Assembly (NCBI GenBank): GCA_963814355.1
Contig: CAWFCZ010000018.1
Span: forward strand, 124,001-188,000
Reading direction: 5' to 3'
DNA: 64,000 bases
DNA from: JADGOV01 sp963814355
Lineage (GTDB): Bacteria > Actinomycetota > Actinomycetes > JADGOV01
Below, one piece after another: positions 17,513-25,851 of the stretch. The translations under genes were made by a program, and so were the position numbers. Each line of letters starts with the position of its first letter. Position 1 is the first letter of the stretch. The notes under the pieces were generated by a model that saw only the letters and a list, made by a program, of their open reading frames with translations, was not told the origin of the DNA and did no database searches.

Positions 17513-19606
17513 TCAGCCCGTACCCGTGCCGACCGGCGGCTCGGCCGGCGTGTCGGTAGATCGCCGGCCGTTCCCCGGCTCGCTGGCCGGCGGGACGCGC
17601 CGGGTACCGTCCAGGGGACGTCGGCTGTCACCGGGCGCGGCCCAGATAGATGTCGCGGTGTGCTCCCGGCCGTGGGAGGAGCGGAGCTGCCAGGGCACGC
17701 TGGTCATGAGCACCCCGGACTGGAAACGCAGCCTGGTCTTCAAGCGAAGGGCGCTCTGGTTGTGCAGCAGGTGCTCCCACCAGTGCCCGACGACGTACTC
17801 CGGGACGTAGACGATGACGACGTCGCGCGGGCTTTCCCGGCGGACGTGCTTGACATAGTCCACCACCGAACTGGTGACCTCGCGGAAGGGTGAGTCCAAC
17901 ACGACCAGCGGCACCGGGATGCCGCGCCGGTCCCACTCCTCCTGCAGGACCTTGGCGTCGTCGGGGTCGACCTGGACGGTGACCGCGACCAGCGTGCTGG
18001 GCCGGGTGGCCCTGGCGTACGCGATCGCCTGCAGCGTGGGCTTGTGAATCCTGGATACCAGCACCACGGCGTGGATCCGGGACGGCAGGGTGGTGTCCTG
18101 CTCGTCTGGCACGAGCTCGCGGGCCACCTGCCGGTAGTGCCGCCGGATGGCCACCATGATGCCGAAGATCACCGGCATGGCGATAACCACGATGTACGCG
18201 CCGTGGGTGAACTTGGTGCCCAACACGATGACGAGCACGGTGCCGGTGAAGACGGCGCCGATCGAGTTGACAATCCTCGACCGGAACATCCGCCGCCGGG
18301 CGGCGGGCTCCCGCTCGATGCTGAGCAGCCGGTTCCAGTGCCGGATCATCCCGGTCTGGCTCAGAGTGAAGGAGACGAAAACCCCGACGATGTAGAGCTG
18401 GATCAGCCGGGTCGAGGACGCCTCGAAGGCGACGATGAGCAGGCAGGCGAAGCCGGCCAGCACAACGATGCCGTTGCTGAAGGCCAACCGGTCGCCGCGG
18501 GTGTAGAGCTGGCGCGGCAAGAAGCCGTCGCGGGCCAGAATCGAGCCGAGCACCGGGAAGCCGTTGAAGGCGGTGTTCGCCGCCAGCACCAGGATCAGGG
18601 CGGTTACGGTCTGCAGGTAGTAGAACCCGATGGTGTTGTGGCCGCCGAACACTGCCGCGCCCACCTGGGCGATCACTGTCGGCTGGGCGTCCTGCGGCCC
18701 GTTGAAGCCCACCAGCCGGGCGCCGGTGGCCGGGTCGGTGATCTTGACGTGGGTGGCCAGCGCCAGCGCGGTGACCCCGGCGAACATGGCGACCGCGACG
18801 GACCCGAGGAGCGCGAGCGTGGTCGCGGCGTTCTTCGACTTCGGCACCTTGAAGGCGGGCACCCCGTTGCTGATGGCTTCCACGCCGGTCAGCGCCGTGC
18901 ACCCCGAGGCGAAGGCCCGGAGTAGCAGAAAGCCCAGGGCCAGCCCGGCGAAGGTACCGGACCCGGCCGGCGCAATCGAGTACCGGGCGCTCTCCGCCTC
19001 GATGTGGTGCCCGCTGACGATCCGGTATCCGCCCAGCGCGATCATCACGGTCACGCCGAGGATGAACCCATAGGTGGGAATGGCGAACGTGGTGCCCGAC
19101 TCACGAACGCCCCGCAGGTTCAGCAGGGTGATGACGGCGATGATGACCACGCACAACTCGACCTGGCGGCCCTGCAGCGAGGTGATCGCCGAGGTGATGT
19201 TGTCCACCCCGGAACTCACCGACACGGCCACGGTGAGCACGTAGTCGACCATCAGTGCGCTGGCCACGGTGAGTCCGGCGTACTGCCCCAAGTTGGTGGT
19301 GGCGACCTCGTAGTCGCCGCCGCCGCTGGGATAGGCATGCACGTTCTGGCGATAGGAGGCGACCACGACCAGCATGAGCAGCCCGACAGCGGCGGCGATG
19401 TAGGGGGTGAAGTGGAACAGCGCCGTGCCGCCGAGCGCCAGCACGAGCAGGATTTCCTGGGTCGCATAGGCCACCGAGGACATGGCGTCGCTGGCGAACA
19501 CCGGCAGTGCGATCTTCTTCGGCAGCAGCGTCTCGCCCAGCTGCTCGCTGCCGAGCGGCTGGCCGACGAAGAGCCGCTTGGCCAGCGCAGCCGGGGAGGA
19601 AGGCAC
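17513..19606 (-). CDS. Large APC-superfamily permease with cytoplasmic C-terminal domain
   Basis: 697 residues: about 12 membrane helices (45-500) and a C-terminal soluble domain (about 500-660) with strands such as HAVVLVSRIHKPTLQAIAYA, a universal-stress-like layout, plus a disordered Pro/Thr-rich tail. VFASDAMSSVAYATQE and YPSGGGDYEVA are signatures of the amino-acid/K+ permeases that sit opposite trkA pairs in actinobacteria. GTG start with TACCAT 6 nt upstream implies a leaderless mRNA. Divergent from two TrkA-type regulators, which suggests a K+ or K+-linked transport role. Confidence 0.88.
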   Translation of the reverse strand: MPSSPAALAKRLFVGQPLGSEQLGETLLPKKIALPVFASDAMSSVAYATQEILLVLALGGTALFHFTPYIAAAVGLLMLVVVASYRQNVHAYPSGGGDYEVATTNLGQYAGLTVASALMVDYVLTVAVSVSSGVDNITSAITSLQGRQVELCVVIIAVITLLNLRGVRESGTTFAIPTYGFILGVTVMIALGGYRIVSGHHIEAESARYSIAPAGSGTFAGLALGFLLLRAFASGCTALTGVEAISNGVPAFKVPKSKNAATTLALLGSVAVAMFAGVTALALATHVKITDPATGARLVGFNGPQDAQPTVIAQVGAAVFGGHNTIGFYYLQTVTALILVLAANTAFNGFPVLGSILARDGFLPRQLYTRGDRLAFSNGIVVLAGFACLLIVAFEASSTRLIQLYIVGVFVSFTLSQTGMIRHWNRLLSIEREPAARRRMFRSRIVNSIGAVFTGTVLVIVLGTKFTHGAYIVVIAMPVIFGIMVAIRRHYRQVARELVPDEQDTTLPSRIHAVVLVSRIHKPTLQAIAYARATRPSTLVAVTVQVDPDDAKVLQEEWDRRGIPVPLVVLDSPFREVTSSVVDYVKHVRRESPRDVVIVYVPEYVVGHWWEHLLHNQSALRLKTRLRFQSGVLMTSVPWQLRSSHGREHTATSIWAAPGDSRRPLDGTRRVPPASEPGNGRRSTDTPAEPPVGTGTG

Positions 19607-19612
19607 GGTGAA

Positions 19613-19618
19613 ATGGTA
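19613..19618 (-). promoter_or_regulatory. -10 box TACCAT for the large permease
   Basis: TACCAT on the minus strand ends 6 nt before the GTG at 19606. It is back-to-back with the trkA -10 box at 19658-19663. Confidence 0.5.
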
Positions 19619-19657
19619 GGTCTCCGGGACGACCGTCCGAGCGCCGGAGCGCCCGTG

Positions 19658-19663
19658 TAGCGT
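19658..19663 (+). promoter_or_regulatory. -10 box TAGCGT for the first trkA gene
   Basis: TAGCGT ends 8 nt before the GTG at 19672, so a leaderless or nearly leaderless transcript is expected. Confidence 0.5.
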
Positions 19664-19671
19664 CTCCAGAC

Positions 19672-20337
19672 GTGCATATCGTGATCATGGGCTGCGGTCG
19701 GGTCGGCTCGCGCCTGGCCAAGGGCTTGGTCGCCGACGGTCACACCGTGGCGGTCGTCGACCGCGAAGTCACCGCGTTCCGGCGACTCGGGGAGAACTTT
19801 TCCGGGCAGACGGTGTTCGGCGTCGGCTTCGACCGGGACACGCTGCTGGAAGCCGGCATAGAGCGCGCCGACGCCTTCGCCGCGGTGAGCAGTGGGGACA
19901 ATTCCAACATCATCTCGGCTCGGGTGGCCCGGGAGACCTTCAACGTGGCGAACGTTGCCGCCCGGATCTACGACCCGCGCCGGGCCGCGGTGTACCAGCG
20001 CTTCGGCATTCCGACGGTGGCCACCGTGCGCTGGACCACCGATCAGATGAGACGACGCCTGCTGCCGGCCGGCGCGGAGCCGGAGTGGCGCGACGCCACC
20101 GGCACCGTCGTGGTCGCCGAAGTGCACGTCGACCCGGCCTGGATCGGGCTGCGCTGTATCGAGATCGAGGAGCTGGCCCGGCTGCGGCTGGCCTTCCTCA
20201 CCCGCCTCGACGAGGCCAGGTTGCCCGAGCCGGGACTGGTCCTGCAGGAAGGGGACCTGCTGCACGTCCTGGCGCGCAGCGCGGACCTCGGCCGGATCGA
20301 GCAGGTGCTCGGCGCGGCGCCGCCGAATGCGCGGTAG
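19672..20337 (+). CDS. TrkA-family potassium uptake regulatory protein (CeoB-like)
   Basis: 221 residues. RCK-N Rossmann domain with MGCGRVGSRLA (GxGxxG), acidic strand-2 end VVDRE, and GVGFDRDTLLEAG; RCK-C domain from about 140. It binds NAD(H) or nucleotide and gates a membrane K+ transporter from the cytoplasm. It is followed 84 bp later by a second TrkA gene and is divergent from the large APC permease, matching the ceoB/ceoC arrangement of mycobacteria. Confidence 0.92.
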   Translation: MHIVIMGCGRVGSRLAKGLVADGHTVAVVDREVTAFRRLGENFSGQTVFGVGFDRDTLLEAGIERADAFAAVSSGDNSNIISARVARETFNVANVAARIYDPRRAAVYQRFGIPTVATVRWTTDQMRRRLLPAGAEPEWRDATGTVVVAEVHVDPAWIGLRCIEIEELARLRLAFLTRLDEARLPEPGLVLQEGDLLHVLARSADLGRIEQVLGAAPPNAR

Positions 20338-20421
20338 CCGACCGGCGGGCGTCGTGTGGGTTGGGTGATGGCACGGTGGGGGGCCACGGGTTTGGCATGA
20401 TGACAGCGCTGGGAGGCAGCC

Positions 20422-21129
20422 ATGAGAGTGGCCATCGCGGGCGCCGGCAACGTCGGACGCTCGATCGCCGCTGAACTGGTCGACAACGGCCACGAGGTGC
20501 TGCTCCTGGAAAAGGACGAGCACGCGTTGAAGAAGGCGACCGTTCCCGGCGCGACCTGGTTGCTCGCCGACGCGTGCGAGATCACCTCCCTGGAGGACGC
20601 CCAACTGGAACGCTGCCAGGTGGTGATCGCGGCCACCGGTGATGACAAGGCGAACCTGGTCATGTCGCTGCTGGCGAAGACCGAGTACGGGGTCCGCCGG
20701 GTGGTTGCCCGGGTCAACCACCCGAAGAACGAGTGGCTGTTCAACGAGTCGTGGGGAGTCGACGTGGCGGTGTCCACACCGCGGCTACTCTCCGCGCTGG
20801 TGGAGGAAGCCGTTAGCGTGGGCGACCTGGTTCGGCTGATGACGTTCCGGGAGGGTCAGGCCAACCTCGTCGAGCTGACCCTCAGCGATGACGCCGGGCT
20901 CGTCGGGCATCGCGTCGGAAGTGTGAGCTGGCCGCCGGATACGGCGTTGGTGGCCATCCTGCGCAGCGGGCGGGTGTTGGTACCCCACCCGGACGACCCG
21001 CTCGAGGCCGCCGACGAGTTGCTGTTCATCGCCGCCCCGGACGTCGAAGACCAGTTGGAGGAACTGCTCACCGGCCGAATACGGCCGGTTCAGCCCTCCG
21101 GCGGCAAAAGGTCGTACGTGGGGTTGTAG
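20422..21129 (+). CDS. TrkA-family potassium uptake regulatory protein (CeoC-like)
   Basis: 235 residues, RCK-N with IAGAGNVGRSIA, LLEKDE and ATGDDKANLVMSLLAK; RCK-C from about 135 with DPLEAADELLFIAAP at the end. Probably forms a hetero-octameric gating ring with the first TrkA protein. GGGAGG ribosome site before the ATG. The last 40 bp overlap the convergent OB-fold gene, so the C-terminal dozen residues may be free to vary. Confidence 0.92.
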   Translation: MRVAIAGAGNVGRSIAAELVDNGHEVLLLEKDEHALKKATVPGATWLLADACEITSLEDAQLERCQVVIAATGDDKANLVMSLLAKTEYGVRRVVARVNHPKNEWLFNESWGVDVAVSTPRLLSALVEEAVSVGDLVRLMTFREGQANLVELTLSDDAGLVGHRVGSVSWPPDTALVAILRSGRVLVPHPDDPLEAADELLFIAAPDVEDQLEELLTGRIRPVQPSGGKRSYVGL

Positions 21130-21464
21130 ATCGTACGGGCGCCATCCAACGCGCAGATCCGGCCGTGCGCCAGGACGTGGCGGCCCGGCTCGATGCCGGC
21201 GATGCGACGTCGGCCCAGCCAGACCAGGTTCACCGTTCCGGAGCCGTCCCACAACTCCGCCGCCAGAGCCGGAATCCCGGCCCGGGGCCGCAAGGTGACC
21301 GTGCGCAGGATGCCCGCGACGCTGGTCGGCTGCCGGTCCGGGCACTGCGCCACCGGCGTGGCCCCCAGCGAACTCACCGAGCCCTGAAGATCTTCAGCCT
21401 CCAGCTCGGCGGGCTGTGCGGATAGGTTGTGCAGGGCCCGTTTGATCAGACCGCCCTGTTTCAT
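21090..21464 (-). CDS. OB-fold nucleic-acid-binding domain protein
   Basis: 124 residues. The C-terminal two thirds (about 45-115) form a small OB-fold pattern: VAGILRTVTLRPRAG, AELWDGSGTVNLVWLGRRRIAGIEPG, LAHGRICALDGARTIYNPTYDLL. Homologues sit beside trkA and DUF3710 genes across actinobacteria (Rv2694c type). Role unknown, possibly RNA or ssDNA binding. TACGCT (21471-21476) lies 6 nt before the ATG, indicating a leaderless transcript and fixing the start. Confidence 0.8.
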   Translation of the reverse strand: MKQGGLIKRALHNLSAQPAELEAEDLQGSVSSLGATPVAQCPDRQPTSVAGILRTVTLRPRAGIPALAAELWDGSGTVNLVWLGRRRIAGIEPGRHVLAHGRICALDGARTIYNPTYDLLPPEG

Positions 21465-21470
21465 GCCCCC

Positions 21471-21476
21471 AGCGTA
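21471..21476 (-). promoter_or_regulatory. -10 box TACGCT, leaderless start
   Basis: TACGCT on the minus strand, 6 nt before the ATG at 21464. Confidence 0.5.
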
Positions 21477-21497
21477 GGCGGGTTCGGTACCGGAGCC

Positions 21498-22316
21498 TCA
21501 CCGCACCTCGGTGATCTCCGGCCCGCGCTCGAATGGATTCATCGTCGAGGGATCCGCAGCGGTGGCCGGCGGCGGGCCACCCGGTTCGGCCGGCTCCTCG
21601 CTAGCCGCGTCGGTCGGCACTCCGGCCGCCTCCATGATCTCGCGCGGGACACTCAACGGCAGCGGGTCACGCGGAGCCATCGCTTCGCTGCCGCGTACCA
21701 CGACGGTCGCTCGGAAAGCCTCCTCCAACTCCCCCGCCGCGCCAGGGGACACCGCTTCGCCGGTGAACAGCCCGCGCAGGAACCAGCGCGGGCCATCGAC
21801 GCCGACGAATCGGGCCGGCTGGAAGCCGATGGCGCCGCCTTCGTCCTGGACCGGGACCTGACCGTGCAACTCGGTGCCGAACGTCCCGTCGGCTTCGGCG
21901 ACCTTCCCGCCGGCCTCCCGCAGCGATTCGGCGATCTCGGTCCTGACCTCCGCCCAGATGCCACTGCGGCGAGGCGCGGCGAACGCCGAGAGCTGCACCG
22001 CGCCCGCCCCGATGATGACGGTCGGCACGACGGTGCCTTCGGGGGTCACGTCCAACTGGACCTGGGCACCGTCTGGAATAGCCAGCCGAAGGCCACCGAG
22101 GTCGAACCGCTCGACGTCGGCATCCGGTACCTCGGCGAGGTCCCACGGACCGTTGGGCCGCGGCGCCAGCCCGACCCGTTCCGAGGTGGCCTCGAGCTCG
22201 GCCTCCGCCCGTGGGTCCGCCCCCGCGGCCCGGCCCTCGTCCTGGGCACCGTGATGGGTCTCGCCATGGGGGTGGCGCGGTTCCTTGTCAGTCGTGCCAC
22301 GTCGCCGTCGGAACAC
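21498..22316 (-). CDS. DUF3710 family protein
   Basis: 272 residues. Charged low-complexity N-terminus (1-45) and Pro/Ala-rich C-terminus (about 225-272) flank the DUF3710 core with NGPWDLAEVPD, DLGGLRLAIPDG, QLSAFAAPRRSGIWAEVR and FVGVDGPRWFLRGLFTG. Actinobacterial family of unknown function, normally encoded next to dut, as here (dut ends 3 bp upstream of this start). GTG start. No membrane segment. Confidence 0.88.
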   Translation of the reverse strand: MFRRRRGTTDKEPRHPHGETHHGAQDEGRAAGADPRAEAELEATSERVGLAPRPNGPWDLAEVPDADVERFDLGGLRLAIPDGAQVQLDVTPEGTVVPTVIIGAGAVQLSAFAAPRRSGIWAEVRTEIAESLREAGGKVAEADGTFGTELHGQVPVQDEGGAIGFQPARFVGVDGPRWFLRGLFTGEAVSPGAAGELEEAFRATVVVRGSEAMAPRDPLPLSVPREIMEAAGVPTDAASEEPAEPGGPPPATAADPSTMNPFERGPEITEVR

Positions 22317-22319
22317 GGC

Positions 22320-22853
22320 CTACTCCCTGCTGCTGGTCGATGTGCGGGCGCTCCCGATCGGCGACGGCTCGGTCGCCGACGGCCCCGAGGGCGGCGCCTC
22401 GGTCGCGGCGGCGAAGCCGCCGGTGGAGCCGAAGCCGGCGTCGGCCCGTCCCGATGCGGGCAGGGTTTCGACGTCGAGGAAGCTGACCGCCGCGACGGGT
22501 TGGACCACCAGTTGAGCGATACGGTCGCCGCGCCGCAGTTCGATCGGCCGCCTCGGGTCCAGGTTCACCACGATTACCTTGACCTCGCCACGGTACCCGC
22601 TGTCGATCGTGCCTGGAGCGTTGACCAGGGCCAGCCCCCGCTGGGCCGCCAGCCCGGAGCGGGGATGCACGAAGCCGGCGTACCCGGACGGCAGGGCGAG
22701 CGCGATGCCGGTCGGCACGACAGCCCGTTCCCCGGGCGCCAGCCGGACGTCCATGGCGGCCACCAGGTCGGCACCCGCGTCGCCGACATGGGCGTAGCTG
22801 GGCAACGGAAGCTCGGGGTCCAGCCGTTGAACGGCCACCACCAGGTCGCTCAC
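22320..22853 (-). CDS. dut: dUTP diphosphatase
   Basis: 177 residues. Hydrolyses dUTP to dUMP, protecting DNA from uracil. The trimeric dUTPase motifs are in order: DAGADL (1), PRSGLAAQRGLALVNAPG (2 and 3 with GTIDSGYRGE), RGDRIAQLV (4) and GFGSTGGF (5, the arm with the catalytic-loop Phe). The C-terminal 30 residues beyond motif 5 are an extra Ala/Ser/Pro tail. The frame runs upstream, but the GTG at 22853 overlaps the thioesterase stop (GTGA) and gives the right N-terminus. Confidence 0.96.
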   Translation of the reverse strand: MSDLVVAVQRLDPELPLPSYAHVGDAGADLVAAMDVRLAPGERAVVPTGIALALPSGYAGFVHPRSGLAAQRGLALVNAPGTIDSGYRGEVKVIVVNLDPRRPIELRRGDRIAQLVVQPVAAVSFLDVETLPASGRADAGFGSTGGFAAATEAPPSGPSATEPSPIGSARTSTSSRE

Positions 22854-23389
22854 GGGTTGTATCGGCTCTCGACGAAGCGGTCGTGCAGGCGTACCGAGTC
22901 GGCCGCCCACTCACTCGCCCGCCCGAAGGTGGTGAAGTGTTCCAAGGGCACCACCGCGAACAGCGCCTCGGCGGTCGCCGCCAGCGTCCCGTCGGCGTCG
23001 CCGATCCAGCCGCGCGCGCTGGTCCGGATCAGCCGGCGGGAGACGCCGGTGCACTCGGCCACGATGTGCAGCGTCTCCCCCACCGGCAACGGGTGCCGGT
23101 ACGTGGTGGTCAGCCGGGCGGTCACGGCGGGTTGCCGGATCATCCACAACAAGGCCCCGAGCGCCTCGTCGAAGGCGGCCGCGATGACGCCGCCGTGGGC
23201 CAGCCCCGGGGCACCTTGATGCGCCTCGGCCACGGTGAGCCGGGCCTCGACGCTGACCCCCTCGCCGACAGTGACCTGGAGTTGCAGGCCGTGCGGCTGC
23301 TCCGGGCCGCACCCGAAACACCGCGCATAGTGCGGGCCCATCGGGGTGCCGGCCGGCGGGGTGTCCGGGTGTCGCACGGGGGCCTCCAC
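22850..23389 (-). CDS. PaaI-type hotdog-fold thioesterase
   Basis: 179 residues from the GTG at 23389. Hotdog fold with HGGVIAAAFDEALG (the HGG active-site motif with the conserved aspartate), CFGCG near the start (possible metal or structural cysteines) and TTTYRHPLPVGETLHI. Hydrolyses an acyl-CoA thioester; substrate unknown. The frame is open to 23503, but TAGGGT at 23398-23403 lies 8 nt before 23389, indicating a leaderless start there. Translationally coupled to dut. Confidence 0.85.
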   Translation of the reverse strand: MEAPVRHPDTPPAGTPMGPHYARCFGCGPEQPHGLQLQVTVGEGVSVEARLTVAEAHQGAPGLAHGGVIAAAFDEALGALLWMIRQPAVTARLTTTYRHPLPVGETLHIVAECTGVSRRLIRTSARGWIGDADGTLAATAEALFAVVPLEHFTTFGRASEWAADSVRLHDRFVESRYNP

Positions 23390-23397
23390 GGTTGGCG

Positions 23398-23403
23398 ACC
23401 CTA
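23398..23403 (-). promoter_or_regulatory. -10 box TAGGGT, decides thioesterase start
   Basis: TAGGGT on the minus strand, 8 nt before the GTG at 23389; it falls inside the longer open frame and therefore argues against the 23503 start. Confidence 0.5.
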
Positions 23404-23580
23404 TCCGTCCTCGGCCCGACCGGCTGCCCGGTACCAGCCGCCCCGCCGGCTCGCTCGAACCATCACTCGGCAGGTACGGACCACCCACGCACGGCTCCCC
23501 CAAGTGATCGTCCGCGGGCAGATACGTACCCGGTAAGGGCCCGCTCCGCCGGTCCGAGGGGGAGCATCCAGACTGGTGGC

Positions 23581-24108
23581 ATGCCCAGTTCCGCAGCCCC
23601 AGGCGGCGAGGCTTCCTCGCCGTCGAGCTACACCGAGCGGCTCACCGTCCCGCTGTGGTGGTGGCCGGTCGCCGCCTTCCTGGTGACCCTGCTCGGCGCG
23701 GAATTCCACGTCGGGCTGCCGCTGGCCGCCAAGGTGGCCACCTACCTGGTCTTCGGCGGCGTCGCGGTCTTCCTCCTGCTCTTCGCGGGGGCGGTCCGGG
23801 TGGGCGTGCGCGACGGGGCGCTCCTCGCCGGCCGGGCGAGCCTGCCGGTGCGCCACGCCGGCGAGGTGCACCTTCTGGACCGGGCGGCGATCCGCCGCCT
23901 GATGGGCCCGGAGGCCGACCCGGCCGCCTGGACGGTCCACCGGCCGTGGATCCGGGAGGGCCTGGCTGTGGTGGTGGCCGACCCGGACGACGACACCCCG
24001 TACTGGCTGATCAGCACCCGGCGGCCGACACGCTTGGCGGCCGCGCTGGCCGCCGCCCAGTCACAGGTTCTCCCCGGCGCGCCCGCCCCGCCGGACGGCG
24101 GGGCTTAG
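23581..24108 (+). CDS. DUF3093 membrane protein
   Basis: 175 residues. After a short Ser/Pro-rich tail comes YTERLTVPLWWWP, the DUF3093 signature, then two membrane helices (about 22-42 and 48-70) and a cytoplasmic C-terminal domain with VRHAGEVHLLD and PYWLISTRRPTRLAAAL. Actinobacterial family of unknown function, standardly opposite or beside dut and DUF3710. Divergent from the thioesterase-dut unit. Confidence 0.88.
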   Translation: MPSSAAPGGEASSPSSYTERLTVPLWWWPVAAFLVTLLGAEFHVGLPLAAKVATYLVFGGVAVFLLLFAGAVRVGVRDGALLAGRASLPVRHAGEVHLLDRAAIRRLMGPEADPAAWTVHRPWIREGLAVVVADPDDDTPYWLISTRRPTRLAAALAAAQSQVLPGAPAPPDGGA

Positions 24109-24171
24109 GCTGCTGCCGGATACCGCGAACTGGTTCCGGGCAGATCCCACCGTCTCCGAGGAGGTCGACGC

Positions 24172-24462
24172 ATGGCGCAAGCGGCGTCAAAGATGGGCTG
24201 GAAGGTCTTCGGCGGGGTGTCCGCCCTGGGCGCGGGCATTCTGGCTCGCAAGCTCCTCACGGCGGCATGGACGAAGGCCACCGGCAAGACGCCGCCGGTG
24301 AATCCGGCTTCGGCGGAGACCACCTGGCCCGAGGCGATCGGCTGGGCCGCCCTGTCCGGCACGGCGTACGGCATCGCCCGGGTCGTTGCCCAGCGGAAGG
24401 CGGCCGACACCTGGCGCAAGGCAAGCGGCAGCCTGCCGCCGGGTCTGGAGGAAGTCAGCTGA
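24172..24462 (+). CDS. DUF4235 small membrane protein
   Basis: 96 residues. Glycine-rich first helix (KVFGGVSALGAGILARKLL), WTKATGKTPPVNP linker with the characteristic PPVNP, then a second helix AIGWAALSGTAYGIARVVAQR. Fits DUF4235. Excellent GAGGAGG ribosome site 7 nt before the ATG. Co-directional with DUF3093, 63 bp downstream. Function unknown. Confidence 0.85.
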   Translation: MAQAASKMGWKVFGGVSALGAGILARKLLTAAWTKATGKTPPVNPASAETTWPEAIGWAALSGTAYGIARVVAQRKAADTWRKASGSLPPGLEEVS

Positions 24463-24471
24463 CCGTTGCGG

Positions 24472-25254
24472 TCAGCCCCGAAGCTGGCGAAGCATCGCGT
24501 CTGCGAAGCGGCGGGTTTCCCGCCGGTTGAGTTCGCCGCCGGCGACCGCGCCGGCCAGGAACGGCAGGTAGGTCGTGACATTGCGACCGGCTCGGCGCAT
24601 CAGCCGCTGCCGGAGCTGCCGGCGCACCGCCACCCCGACCACTCCGGTGAGCCCGGCCCGCTGGTTCGGATCGATGGCCCGCTGACTGGCCCAGGCCAGG
24701 ACGTACGCGGTGCCTCGCTGGGCCGTACTGCCGGTTGGTCGCCGGCGGTACACCTCGTGCAGTTCGGCAAGCAGCTTCACCTCGATGGCGACCACGGCCA
24801 GCGTCTCCGCGGCCACCAGCACCGGCGCAGTGAGCAAAGCCGGGGGCGCGACGAACTCGATCGCCGCCACCGCCCCGCCGGCGGCGCCCACCGAGGCCGT
24901 GGCCCGCGCGGCCGCGGTGACCAGGGCGTCGGCCAGCGCGGCGCCGTCCAGTCCGTCGTGCTGGTCCCGCAGCGCCGCCAGATCCCGAATGGGCACCTGT
25001 GGAGCCACTTCCAGGACGATCTCGCTCAGCCAACGGCCGCTGCTCACAGCGGCGGCGCCGGCCAGCTTGGCACTACCGGCCAACCCGGCCGCCAGCGAGC
25101 CGATCAGCCGCCCCCGGGATCGGGTGTCCAGCGGCTCGTCCCGAGACAGCCGGGCCACCAGCTGTGGGATGGAGTCGGCTTCGATCGGCGCCGCGGAAAC
25201 CGGTGCGTCGGGCTTGCCGTCCCGGTTCCGGCCTCGACTGCTCAGGCCGCACAC
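24472..25254 (-). CDS. Conserved hypothetical protein with EcsC-like glycine/alanine helices
   Basis: 260 residues. Long Ala/Gly-rich segments (about 47-70, 110-160, 222-238) alternate with charged helices (QHDGLDG, RQLRQRLMRRAGRN). The pattern and FLAGAVAGGELNRRETRRFADAM ending recall EcsC-family membrane-associated proteins, but I cannot name the family firmly. Start overlaps the DUF4193 stop by 13 bp, so the two probably share a transcript. Convergent with DUF4235. Confidence 0.6.
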   Translation of the reverse strand: MCGLSSRGRNRDGKPDAPVSAAPIEADSIPQLVARLSRDEPLDTRSRGRLIGSLAAGLAGSAKLAGAAAVSSGRWLSEIVLEVAPQVPIRDLAALRDQHDGLDGAALADALVTAAARATASVGAAGGAVAAIEFVAPPALLTAPVLVAAETLAVVAIEVKLLAELHEVYRRRPTGSTAQRGTAYVLAWASQRAIDPNQRAGLTGVVGVAVRRQLRQRLMRRAGRNVTTYLPFLAGAVAGGELNRRETRRFADAMLRQLRG

Positions 25255-25541
25255 TCCCGGCAGACCAGTGCACCGCCGGCACTGGTCGCCAGCTGGCTGC
25301 GGTGATGCACCAGGAAGCAGCGCGAGCAGGTGAACTCATCCGCTTGGCGGGGGAGCACCCGGACGGTGAGCTCTTCCCCGGACAGGTCGGCGCCGGGCAG
25401 TTCCAGCGCCTCGGCGAGGTCGGCCTCGTCGACGTCGACGGCACCCGTCTGGGCCTCGGCGCGCCGCGCCTTCAGCTCTTCGAGGCTGTCCTCGCCGATC
25501 TCGTCTTCGGTTGTTCTCGGGCTGTCGTAGTCAGTTGCCAT
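25242..25541 (-). CDS. DUF4193 family protein
   Basis: 99 residues, highly acidic N-terminal two thirds (MATDYDSPRTTEDE...) and a C-terminal zinc-ribbon-like part with CSRCF and CREC. This is the DUF4193 family found next to sigA/dut across actinobacteria. The frame is open more than 1 kb upstream, but the ATG at 25541 has GAGGAA 5 nt before it and gives the invariant MATDYD start. Function unknown; the cysteines suggest metal binding and perhaps a transcription-related role. Confidence 0.9.
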   Translation of the reverse strand: MATDYDSPRTTEDEIGEDSLEELKARRAEAQTGAVDVDEADLAEALELPGADLSGEELTVRVLPRQADEFTCSRCFLVHHRSQLATSAGGALVCRECAA

Positions 25542-25851
25542 AATGTTCCTCGCTTTCGCCTTGAGCGCGGAAGATAACGCCTGAGCTGGCGCGGTATTCC
25601 GGGCGGCGGCTGATTGTGTCCCATCACACGCCCGTTCGCGACCGATTTGATGAAAACGCACTGACCGCAGGACCCAGGTCCCACCTCTGAGCGACCGGGT
25701 ACCGGGGAAGAAGGGCGCGCATGGCGACCATTGGCTCCTTCTTGTCCAAGCGAGGAACACCCGGGTACCGCGCAGCCGGCTCGAGATCATCTCGCCGGGC
25801 AAGCCGGCCGTGGGGTCTTTAGCGAGGGGGTTTCGGGGGTAGCTGCTCCGG
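25542..25851. other. 310-bp divergent intergenic region
   Basis: Separates DUF4193 (minus) from the acyl-CoA-dehydrogenase-like cassette (plus). It is less GC-rich than its surroundings near 25560-25680. Short frames exist (33 codons from the plus-strand ATG at 25721; about 35 codons on the minus strand near 25725 with an AAGGAG site) but show no recognisable protein. A TATCTT hexamer on the minus strand near 25573 could be the DUF4193 -10 box. No RNA gene seen. Confidence 0.4.

Noticed and set aside
25721..25822. Short frames in the DUF4193 upstream gap
   Set aside because: 33-35 codons, no conservation visible, basic random-like composition; recorded as intergenic only.
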